64,000 nt of DNA from contig VSDK01020365.1 in the NCBI GenBank assembly GCA_009767595.1, forward strand, positions 237,334-301,333, in the 5' to 3' direction. Position 1 is the first letter of the stretch; every line of letters starts with the position of its first letter. The position numbers were made by a program, and so were the translations under genes. The DNA comes from Symbiodinium kawagutii (Eukaryota > Sar > Dinophyceae > Suessiales > Symbiodiniaceae). The notes beneath the pieces are model-generated. The model ran no database searches and was not told the DNA's origin. It was given only the letters and a program-made list of their open reading frames with translations. Positions 24,701 through 36,700 of this stretch are shown here, in pieces.

Positions 24701-27700
24701 CTGGTGATAGGGGGAAAGGATTAAATAGGGCAGGCTCAGCCTGCGAAATCTTCAATTTGCCCGAGTCTGACAGAACCTTCCCGGAGTTGTTGCAGTTGTA
24801 GGAGCCAGGAAAGCCTATGAAAACAAACAGGGTCCTCAAGCGGTGTTGTCCACGTTTGCGCGCCATGATCTTCGTCAGAAAGCCACTTGGGTCTTGGGTC
24901 AAGTGCTTCCTTCCACCGTGCGACACTACTGAAAGGATCATGGATAGGGTTCAGTAGATCATTGGTTCCCGGTTAAGTTACTTCTGGGCTTGACATCAAT
25001 CAGATTCCAGCTGGGAGTGCTCCAGCTTGGAAGACAAGCTAAACTTCCAGTGCTTTCCAGTTTGGTTGCCAGGGAAGTTCCATTCTTCCAGTACTGCCCT
25101 TGTCATTGGGATACTTGGTGGCTTATAGATCCCTTGCTAAAAATATATTTTTAGTGGTTCTATGGTAAATCAATCAAACCCCAAAAACGCTAAAAACCTA
25201 AGTTAGTGGGTACAAGCCATCCAGGATAGTTTGGTTACGCAGATTGGGAGACATTGCCCGGCCAGCTGAGGGCCGAACAGAATTAGGGCAAAGGCCTGGC
25301 AAAGATGGAACCAGGCCGAACTGGGTGGATCACCAATGGTAAACCATAGGGCTATGGGTCAATATTACCCAACCATAATAGGGGATAGTGAACAACCATT
25401 TTATAGGGAAACCAATGGTAAATCATAGATGTAGTGTTTTCTCAGAATAGGGAACCCCCAAAAATGGCTGGTTTATTACTATAAATGACTTTAAATGGAT
25501 GATTTGGGGGTACCCCTATGGCTTGAGAAACAGCCATGTGGAATGCTAAAAATCCTGGGATTGGAAGCAAGCCCCACATGAGAAACTTTCACGAATCTTT
25601 CAGGCATCATCTTCATCAATCTTCAGGAATCATCCGTGAGCTTTCTGGGGGCTAACACCTGTCAGCTGCCCCGTTGGATCACCAGTTGCCCACCAGTGAA
25701 TCTGGAAAGGAAGCGGTGCCGCACCCGATGTGGTGAAGGCTGCGGCAACGACAAGCCAGCCTAGAGCAGCGGCTGGGACAGGCGGGGCGCTCCGTAGATG
25801 CACGTCCCCAGGAATCACCAGTATCATTCAGCATGTTCGTAGGGGTTAGTTCAGCTACCTTATAGGCTTAGTTTATACCCATGTTGTCATACAAAAATTA
25901 GCTTTCATGGATATAATCTGGTAGCTCATAGGGTCTATAAACCATGGGAAAACGGTATATGCCAGTAACCCCAGCTGCATATCCAAGATTGAACAAAGAC
26001 CTAGCTTTCTCAGCGGCCACCTAAGCATGCCAATGGACCCCTCCATTTCCAATATTTGGCATCAACCATCATGAACCATCACCCAATGCATCCAGTCACC
26101 ATGAAATAGTAGGTAATGTTTGGTTTCTACCAGCTTGTTGTGAGTGGGGCTGGTTACCTATTATGATCGCACCTAGAAGCGTACCATCAAACAAGCATAC
26201 ACATTGGAAGCAAACCATTGGAACATCTCAAGATGCTCCTGCTGATTGCCATTCCTCATGGAAGCACGGATGGGCCCAAGTGTATCCCGCAGTGATTTCA
26301 AAATACATAACAAATCCTCATGACTCAAATGGGTGTTTCTTAAAATAGGGGTACCCCTAAATGATCTACAGTAGTGCACAAACCATTTCATCCATTTTGC
26401 GCGTACCCCCAGTCAAAGAAACGAACCGAATAGGACGAGCCCCTGTAAGACCCACAAATCTATAGTTCTGAGCACAGATCGACAAGTTGAGGTCTGGCAG
26501 ATTCATCTTCTTGGACTAAAGAACGATATCTTCTGCTATGTACAATTCAGAAGGGCCTTAGATGCACTTGGTGATTCTGCCATTCAAACGCCCAAATGAA
26601 ACTGCCCAGGCAATTCGGAACCTCATCCGCTTTCAACTCAGCATTGACCACGGCCTGCCAGTGGGGAAGAACTACAGTAACGACAGTGGATCGGCGAAGC
26701 AAAGTCGCAGCACGGATGCACGTCGCACGTCGTCGCTTCCAAACGCTCCAAGTGCATCTCTGTGCCCCCCACCTGGCGAGTTCCAAGCTCGTTGGTAAAG
26801 CGGCGACCGTTCCTGCGTGCGGATTTCCCCATGGATGATTTCCAGCGCCGCAGCTGGCTGTTGGACGAACGGAGTTCATCAGTTTCAACGGTGTACAGCT
26901 TGTCATCCAATGAAAACCGTCCAAATCATCCAGTGAGTACCGTCCAATGAATCCAGCGATGTTGCTGAACTGATGAATAGCATCCAAATCATCCAATGAA
27001 TATCATCAAGTTCAGATCCAGCAACTACCAATGAATCATATCAGCAACTTCATAGTAAATCATCCAGTGAATCCAATGACTACCAAGTTGCTGATCTTAC
27101 AGATGCGCACAGCCACTCCCCCTGGGCTCGTCCCCTGGCGATCCATCGCTGCCACCCCGGCGGGCCACCTGTCGAGAAGAAGGCCGCCGACGCCGCGTAT
27201 GAGTTCGGCGCACAGGGTCTTGGTATTCCTGAGCCAACGGGAGAAACGCATCAATCATCCCATGATGGTTGGTCAATTGGCCAACTATAAATGGTGAATG
27301 GTTAATAATAGGGGATGATAACTAACAATTGTAGTGGATATATACCAACTATAGCATTAACCAACCAGTAACAATGGTGAAGCCTAGCTGGTTGCTGGTT
27401 AATAATAGGATGTAACAAGTAACAATAGTAGGGGATATATCAGCTATATATTGCCCATCAGCTGGTGAGTTGGGATACTATAGATGGTTTATTCTAACTA
27501 GCTGGTTGATGGTTAATAATAGGGGATGATAAGTAACAATTATAGGGGATGTGTACCAAGTATATGGCTAGATGATGATAGTTGATGATGGTAGATGATG
27601 ATAGTTGATGATAGTTGATTGTTAGTTGAGATACAAGATGATGATATAGTTGATGATCATCAAGTTGCGATACAAGGGCTTAGTTGAGATTCAAGCTAGT

Positions 27701-30700
27701 TGATGATAGTTGAGATACAAGGCGAGCTGGGTCAAGGCTTTAACCAACCAATCTCATGGAGGATACGTTCACCAACAATTTCATAGGAAAAACAATGGTT
27801 GATGATAGGGGAACAAGGGGGACTAGAGGTGAACGGACCCTCTGCCACAAAATGATGGTAGTTGATGATACTGGAGATACAAGATCATCAACTATAGTTA
27901 ATGGTTAACGAGAAATGATGATAGCTGATGACATATCATATTAGTTGATTTTCCTTACTATAGTTGGGGGGTTCTCGAAAAAATGTTTAACAAGCTGGAT
28001 GATTTGGGGGTACCTCCAGCTCTTAAGAAACCACCAGTCTGGTAAGAAATGGTAAGAATGGATCACCCCTGGTTTGTCTTCAAGAGTTGAATGCACATTT
28101 GCAAAAAACCCTCTACATCTTTTTGCCTCAGAGCGCCTCACCTTTGGATTTGCTGTGTAAAACAACTTTCACTACCTTTTTATCAACACTTGGCAGTTTC
28201 ACCCAAAAGAAAGTATCTATGTATAGAGTAAGGATCAAATGACACTAAGCCAAACGTACGTACTTGTGATGACAATCTGAAAACTCAACAGTATACTCAA
28301 ACTGCGTTGTTCACCACTACCCGTCTATGGAAAAAAATGGTGACACGCTTTCCGGCGCGGTACTATGGCCATTCCCTGCCCTTCCAGCTACTAACAAAAA
28401 ATTGGTAACCAGGATTTGATTCAACAAATGAACGTGTAGAGAATTTTAGTTTATCCCTACCCTTCCAGTTTAGGTAAGCATCCCTGCGCCAACCTGGGGT
28501 TCCCCAGTTACCTACAACCAATAGAGGTGTTCCCTGGTTGGGGGCAGGGATGCCATCCTGCTCCAAGTGGCTCCAAGGGCTTCTTCATGTCCACAAAGCC
28601 TGGTGAGCGGAGAAGATCACTGGAACTTCAGCTGTTATGCTGCCCTGAAATTTGTCAAGTGCAAGTTGACACTTCAGATGAAATTTGACATTTGCACTTG
28701 GGCTATCAGATGAAGTGTCAAGTGCAAATGATCGTTCCAAGATGACCATAGATACTGGCAAATTCACCTGGGTGCGTGCGCAATCCACCATCCGCTGGTT
28801 TACCTAGTAAAACTGGTGTTTCTGAGGCTCCAGGTCAGTTTAGAAGAGTGTGATGCGGCTGGCGAGCAACTGATAAACTGATGAAATCATCCATAACCTA
28901 GGGGTCCCCAAGCTGGCTTGAGAAACCACCAGATTGGTCTTATCATTGGTCATTCTCTTTGCAACTTGTTGGACCCAACCGGTGCCTGATTGCAGCTGGT
29001 TGCCCCACAGTTGGTCCTCCCATCTGGCGCCTGTAGGATGAAGTTGTACTCGGTCCATGTCCTAAGTGGCGTTGTCAGAGTTGACGATACAAATCACTAA
29101 GCCTGGGAAGATCGGTCTGTACCTCCAAATCATAAAATCTGTATCATCTAAATACTCAACACCCTATTTTAACAAGTACATGTTAAATCTTTACGTACTT
29201 CCATAAGAAGAACTGAACTATACTACCACCACGTCCAAATCATATCAAACATCAGTTATAGGCACCTCGCAGAATCAAAGTGTAAGGCGTAAGGTTTTCC
29301 CAAAATGAAAAAACAAAATTAAGTGTAGAAGAATGACCATCATGATGGTCGACCCCCCTCTCGAAGGATCACTAGTGTAGAAGAACATGGTCAACCATGG
29401 TCAACCCCCCCTCGACAGGCATGTTGAAGTGTCGAATCACTATTTATAGCCGTAGGGAGGTGGCACAACCATTATTCTCTGGAGGTAGATTTTAAAGCTG
29501 GAAATTCAATGAGTTCATAGGCATCTAGACTGGCCATGTTGAAATCTTGTCAATTCCTGCTNNNNNNNNNNNNNNNNNNNNNNNNNNNNNNNNNNNNNNN
29601 NNCTGCTGTGCAGCTGCTGGTCACATCTGGAAGCACACTTTATCAGGCAATCTCACACTTTCTGATGCTTGCTTTTGAATGGAAAATGAAAAAATGCATT
29701 GACAATTACGAACACCCTGAAAATAGAGGAACAAACAATCACTTTTGGGGTGGGGGAACTAGTCCCGGCAAAATAGATTGGACTGAAGGGGTCGACATCT
29801 ATCGACATGGCTGCCCCTGCTGGAGTGAAAAGAGACTATTTTGGGGGTGGGGAACTAGGTGCAGTGACCAGTTGGCAAATAAAATCAAAGGAGTTGAGGG
29901 ATCGACATCTGTCGACATAGTTCCCCCTACTGATCCAGTCAAGTATTGCTTTGGGGGCCAAAACTGTTTTGACGTTGTATGCTCTCTACCAAAGCCAAGT
30001 ATTCTAGGGTACATGAAGTATCTTAGCAATTGTTCGGAAATTATTGTTCATTTCCAGGTACATCAAATCATTTCTGGATTTTTGCTAACAAAAATCCAGG
30101 TATCAAAAGTCTTCTGTGTTGAATTATCTAAGTACCCTGCAGGGATCCAACTAACTAGTTCATCCAACCAATTGATTATGAAGGAGTTCCAAGCATTCTT
30201 CAGAGGGTTGTGAAAATATATTGGAAAACCTGGAAAAATGAAAATTACTTCAATCAAACATATCAGCTTAATTCTTCAAATCCAATATTTGGCAGGGTAT
30301 CCTACATAAGCTGCACCTTTGGCTCGGTAACCTACCTCAAACAATGTCACAAGGTCTGGGTCGCCAAGACTCTATCAAAGCTGCGCCGATGTCTCGCGCC
30401 AACTTGACACCATCCCCAGTTGTCTGTGGCCCCAGAGTAGTGGGGAAGTCTGCCAAATCTGGACCTGAGCGTTTCAAGGGAACTGTTCACATGAGACAAA
30501 ATGATGGTTTCTCCAAGTAGCGAACCCCAAAAATGGTGGGTTTATAGTGGTTACCAATGGTTGTTAAGAAGAGAATTATAAGGAATCATATGATTTCGCG
30601 GTACCCCTATTTTGAGAACCCCCCCAATTCAGTGAAATTTAGTTTTGGAGAAAGTCATTGTTGAGGTTGTGGCAGGACGGACCCTGCACAAAGGGATTTC

Positions 30701-33700
30701 CGCTTGTCTAAACTTGCAGAAATGGAGCATTCCCAAAATTCCGTGTGCAAAAATTAGGATCATCGAACTAATGCACCAATGCTTGGCTTCTGTACTTCAA
30801 TACGAGGTCCTGGCACAGTGTAGAATCTCTTTGAACGATATTCCCATGCAGAGAAAACTTCAAACTGAAGTGTATCAAAGCCCTGAATAGGGAGCATTCC
30901 ATCGTCCGGGATTTCCCTCCAGGTCGTTTCCGAAAGATGCAGGACCCCCCGTCGGACCCAGCAAAGAAACGAAGCTCAACATGGGTTACTCTGTGTCGGA
31001 GCAAAGGACCATGCGTAGCGCTGTCCAATGTTGTCCATGCTTAGCCAGTCCATGCTTAGAGACTTCTATGTGTGTCACCTCTCTCCACTGCATCCATGTT
31101 GCGGTGTTTCAGCAGCAAACTTTCAATCTCCTGGAAATCCAGCTGATCACAAAGCCAGTGATTCCCCACCAAAGGTGACATGAATCATAACACGCTATAC
31201 ATCAGGTAACACTTTCTGATATCGGACGGTCGTGGACTAGAATCCTGTTTTTGTTAGCATGTGCGCTGACATGTCTTCCTGGCATCCCAACCAATCCGGC
31301 CTATGCAACACAACTGGCACAGAATCTGACATACTGCGATGTTCGACCAGCATGTTTCAAAGAATAGCCATGGTCATAAAGGCATGAAAAAAAGCAAAAG
31401 GCAAGAAAAAGAACACAACATTTGCAAACCCTCTTCCGTCCTCTTCCGTTCTATTCTAGAAGTACATTAAAAATGGTACGAGTACGCTTTCTATTAAATG
31501 ACAATCCCTCAGCTATGATTTCGGGTAACACAAATTCACGTGACCCCTCGTGGTCTGAGTATCCCTAACTTTCCAGTTACCTCTACAGTAGGTGACACGG
31601 GACCCTTGGCGGAGGGATGGTTGCCTTTGTTGGTACCTGGAAGGGTAGGGTTAAAGGAGAATTCGGAATACTTCTGAACTCCCATGACCACTTTGGGGTG
31701 AACTTTGGACTATGATCAAGTTGCGGTCAAATCAACAAATTGTTTCTATAGCAACGGCCTACACTCCGTCCAGTACCACCCTTGATTCAACTGCTTCCTT
31801 AGCTCTCCTTTTAATCCAGGATAGCACTGGATGCCCATGGCTCCTGGCCTTGCCCCCAACCAGCCAGACTGGCCACACCTTTGATCCCCCAGGGTCCCTG
31901 GGTCCCCCCGGTTCCCCGGATCCCCCAGGGTCCGCCCCTTCCGACATCCTTGGCATCATGCCCAAAGCCGCCCGTTGCAATGACCACCTGGTGCCCATAC
32001 AGCACCTGGAGCAGCAACAGCCAGGGCAAAGCCTAGCCCTGACCTTGTAGGTCACCAGGAAACCCCAGGCAAGTAGGGATGGTTACCTATCAGTTGTTGG
32101 CAACTGCAAGCATAATGTACACCACACTTGTCGAAAGGGAGCTACCGAGAAAGTGCGTCGAATCTGCATCTGAGCAAAAGGTCTAATCTGCACAGCGCGA
32201 AATGGGCAAACGACGCATCAGAATGCGGTTCCAACAAAAGTGGCTGGCAGGGCTTTCATACCAATGTATTGTTTAAGTCCCGTCTATTGTTTAAGTTGAA
32301 ACAACACAATTCAACACGGAAAATCATGTTCAATCCATTCAATCTGTATGTCCCTGTCTGATCCTCTAGCATGGAAATCTTTCAACGAAGGCTCGTGTCT
32401 CTTAAATTCCACTAGTATTCAACCACTAGTATTCCCTGTTCAATCCATTCGATCAGCTCCGGGCATCGCAAACATCGCGCATCGCGCCACGCGGCCGCCA
32501 CGCGCCTGGGTGGAACCATTGACTTGGACCTCCACTTTCCAGAGTTCCCCGGACCTGGCTCTGGAGCAGACGACTGACTGGTGACTGGTGACTGTTCGTT
32601 GTCATTGGCATGACAACTAGTCATCAGAGTATCAAAATTAATAGGTTCATATGGTTTATATATGGTTTAAATAGGTTTATATGTTCTCCAAACCTATGAC
32701 TATATGGTTAAAATTCAAACCAGTCATATTATGAACCAGTCATAGGTTTATTCACTTTTAACCAGTCTTAGGATTGGATACTAATAGTCATTAACTGTAT
32801 TATCCAAACCTATGACTATATGGTGAAAAGTCATTTGATTAATTCTATGACAAATTAGCCGTTCTAATGATTCAATATAATTGGTTTGCTGGTTGTGGGT
32901 CAAGGCTTTAACCAACAATTTCATGGGGGATAAGTTCACCAACAATAGTAGGGAAAACGTGCTGGTTAATGCTGGGGGAACCAGGGGCATTGACCCATAG
33001 CTAGCTGATTATCGGTTTTGAACAATTATTTTGGGTTTGATTAGGATATCTGTGTTATTACTGTCGTTTTTACTTATGATTGGTTTTGATTGTTTGTAGA
33101 TACTTGTTGGCATTAGTCATATCTATCTCAGCCTATCTCACAAAATCTGACAGACACGCATTGAACACCAGCTTCTCTTGATGCCTTGAAGAATCGATAG
33201 CTATTTGATCGTGAAGGTGCATCTTAAATCATGTGCAACAGAAGCGCATCTCAACAAAATTCATCAGTACATATGTTTGTGTGCGTACATCTTGCTCTTT
33301 CCTCTCCTACCACACATATTTGCTTCATGCATACCGACATCAAACCTGCGGGAATCCAGACCAATACAAGTTTGCCATCATAGCCTTGTGAATACTTCTC
33401 CTAGCTGACCCAAAATCACATTACCTTATTTCACCACAAAACCAAAAAAGGCACGACCGGTGCAACCCAACCTCCAGAACTGAGTCAGGGAAATATGAGG
33501 ATTCGAGTCTTTTTTGGACGACTTGATGACTATGTTCCAATTTCCAAGTTACCTACTTTAAATGGCTCAACTTCAATGGTTGCATCATATTGCGCGGGAA
33601 AAATCCATGCATCACTTTCCTCAGTGGCGCTAGCATCATGGGAGCCTGCCTCGACATGCCAATCCATTTGGACTTCAGTAGCAGTCGGAAGTTGCTGCCT

Positions 33701-36700
33701 TGCTCAGCTGTCTTGGTCAAGACCTGGTGCACACGAGTTGGATATCCAGCTGGAACTCACCCAAATGCAAGAATGCTTAATTTAATGTTTATAGTAGTGG
33801 TTTACCAGTGTTTTCTCTGGTTTGCTAGTTGTTCACTAGTGGTTTACTCGTTTAGGTCGATGTCACCTTGGACCAAAGGAGTTGTCCAAGTCTGTGGTGA
33901 GTTTATCAGCAAATCTGCGCAGGTCAGGTCTCAGAAGGGAAGAGTTGTTCGATCATGTGGCCGTGGGTCGAGGCTTTAACCAACCACAATGGTTATTCAG
34001 CTGGTTCATGGCTAACAATAAGGGATGATAACCAACAAAGCTATAGGGGATCCACCAGCTATATATGGCTACCATCGTGTCGTATCGTGACATCTGCAAC
34101 GCAGGTCTTCAGAGCTGATAGGAACTACATCAACTCTTCACCGATTCTTACTGCACATCATGCACATCTTATTCCAGTGATCTGCACATCATGCACATCC
34201 TATTCCAGTCGTAGACATGCCTGTTGCTTAGGCATCTGTGTACGGCGCATCACTAGGTTTCAGAATTGGTGGCCTTTCCTTGTTGCACTTGGCTAATCTT
34301 TTGCTGAACATTGGACCCTTGGCAGTTGACTTGTGGTTAAGGTAATTGTCAACTTTCACCTGATATATCACCATTCACCAATCTCTGTCAGCATTTGCAC
34401 CCTTGAGTCCTTGAGTCTTTGAAGTCATCAGTCATCACATCTGGTTGGTGGTTTCACTCCCTATGAAAAATACAAGTCAACCAACCACGTGGTAAGACCG
34501 GGGAAAAAAAAAACATGCTTAAAACCACCAACCAAATACATAAGCCAACTATTTCTGCAGTGGATTTTCTGCCCAACCAACATTACATGCCAAACAGCTA
34601 GTAGTTGTTAAACCACATGATTGTTGGTTGTTATATCTAGTAATTGTTTAACCACATTCTTGTTGGTTGTTGTATGTAGTAGTTGTTTAACCACTGCATG
34701 ATCTCTTCACAGTTTAACGTTTTCAGTTATCAACCTGCCTGACCAGCAGCAAAGGTGAGCTCAGCACCCACGAAGGCATTGGACGGCCTCGAGTTCACAG
34801 CGACCCGACGTGACCAGGAGACATGGGAGAGGAAGCCTGCTGCATGTGCTGCAAATATGGAGGCACTGCGCTTGCAAGAACTTGGGGATTGACAATCACC
34901 TTTCTTTCATTGCCGTCAGAGGGGCTTAGCCCGCAGGAAACATTGACAATCACCAGTAAAACGAAAAAAGTGGCTTCCCAACCTTGTGGTTTTCTCAATT
35001 CACCATCTATAGCAAGTGTTGTAATTGATGGTGCATGGCTGCGGCCATGGCAAATCATTGATCGGTTCACTATATTGGCTATTACCATTGCAGCTATTCT
35101 GTCAGACTATACTCTATAATCACCATATTAAATCGTTTCTCTGCACAATACAAACAGCATCATGGCTCTTCGAAATGGGCGGCGGTGGAGCCGTGCCTCA
35201 AAAAAACATGTCATGGTTGCAGTGACGCCGGAGCCGATACGCTCCTGGAAACTAACAGACACAAACCCTCCCAACTAGGGGGTAAGATGATCAGCTTCCG
35301 CACGCAAGGGAGACCCTTCTGGCAGGGTCAAGCTCTTAGTTTCCTGAAGGGTAAGATAACCCCTATTAATCATTCTAATCCCTATTATTAACCATTGGGT
35401 AACCCGTATAAACCATTATAATCCCCTATTATTGACCATTTTAACCCCTATTAACCATGGTTGATGGATGATTCGCTTCAGCACCTTGTTCCCCCCGCCG
35501 TGGTGCCTCAAGGTCCGCTTCACGGTGTGACCCCCGAGCTGCGATCTCAATGACAAGTCCACCTTCGTTCGGTCCCTGACGCGGCCAGCGCCCAGATCTG
35601 AACATGCCAGCGCCTTGAAACTGAGCATAGGTTTTTAAGTTATAATCATTGGGACAATTATCTAACCACAGTAACCACAGTTAATAATAGGTAGCTAATC
35701 ACAGCTCAGTTGTAGCTATCATACATTGGTTTGAACAGCATTGTGGTTAATAATGGCTACAGTAATGGCTACCCCGGATGAAGCTAAACCCCTGGTTGAT
35801 TAATAGGGGGTATCCCCTAAAAGCCTTGGTTTTCCATTAAAATGGGAACCCCCCTAGTTAATCAACCAGGGGTTTATTAATCCTGGGTAGCCATTAATGG
35901 TTTTAAAGTTATCATTGGGACAATTCATCTATTGATAAGCCATTATTAACAACAAACATTGCACCTGTGTGAAACAAAAGGGACACAAACAACACATGCT
36001 TACACGTCCACATATTCATATAATTCCAGTACACGTAAGGGCTGAGTAGAACACTACCTACAATATGCAATATTGTATTGTTTTCTTAAAGCATATTTAA
36101 TCATTCATGGAACAAAACATACTATTCCTGGTACAATGTGTGTTTATCAACGAAGGATATGTCCGCAGTCACTATACCATCAAGCAAATTCAAACAACAT
36201 ATTAAAACACATTCCTATACTAAATATCAAAGTATTTACACACATTTTTGTCACCGTATACTATCTCCTTAAACCAGCGGGCAAAGCCCTCAGATGGACG
36301 CAAATGCAAAAAAATACTATCTCCTTCACATCACTTCCTGGTTTTCTTTGTGTCTTTGCTGTTTGGCGTGGCATCTCCCAGTGACCATGCCGGGCGCCTG
36401 AGCCACGCAACTGCCTCAGCCGAGTCTTCTGCCAAGCGCTTGATCAGCTCAGGTCGCGCCAACCTGGCACAGAGCAACACAAACATATGGTTATAAACCA
36501 TTATTAACGGTTATTTAAATAACCATGGTTAGGGGTCATGTGTTTAATAACCATTAAATAATAGGGAGAATTAATGACCAACATATCGTTAGGGATAATG
36601 GTTAATAATAGGGGATAATTCTAACCAGATTCGAACCATTACTAATGGTTGATAATAGGGGATAATTGATGACCAACAAGATGTGGTGATACAACAAGAT

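Noticed and set aside
24840..24930. Minus-strand TKIMARKRG frame as the fumarate reductase exon after NELGTR
   Set aside because: Needs unfavourable phases; the 25760-25694 segment fits both neighbours better.
26773..26777. GT donor at GCCAG|GTGGGG for the NELGTR exon
   Set aside because: Would end in phase 0, which no downstream exon accepts; the GC donor five bases earlier keeps phase.
35764..35895. Strong hairpin as a terminator or ncRNA
   Set aside because: Explained by a mobile palindromic family (F) with relatives at 45226 and 56206; no promoter context.
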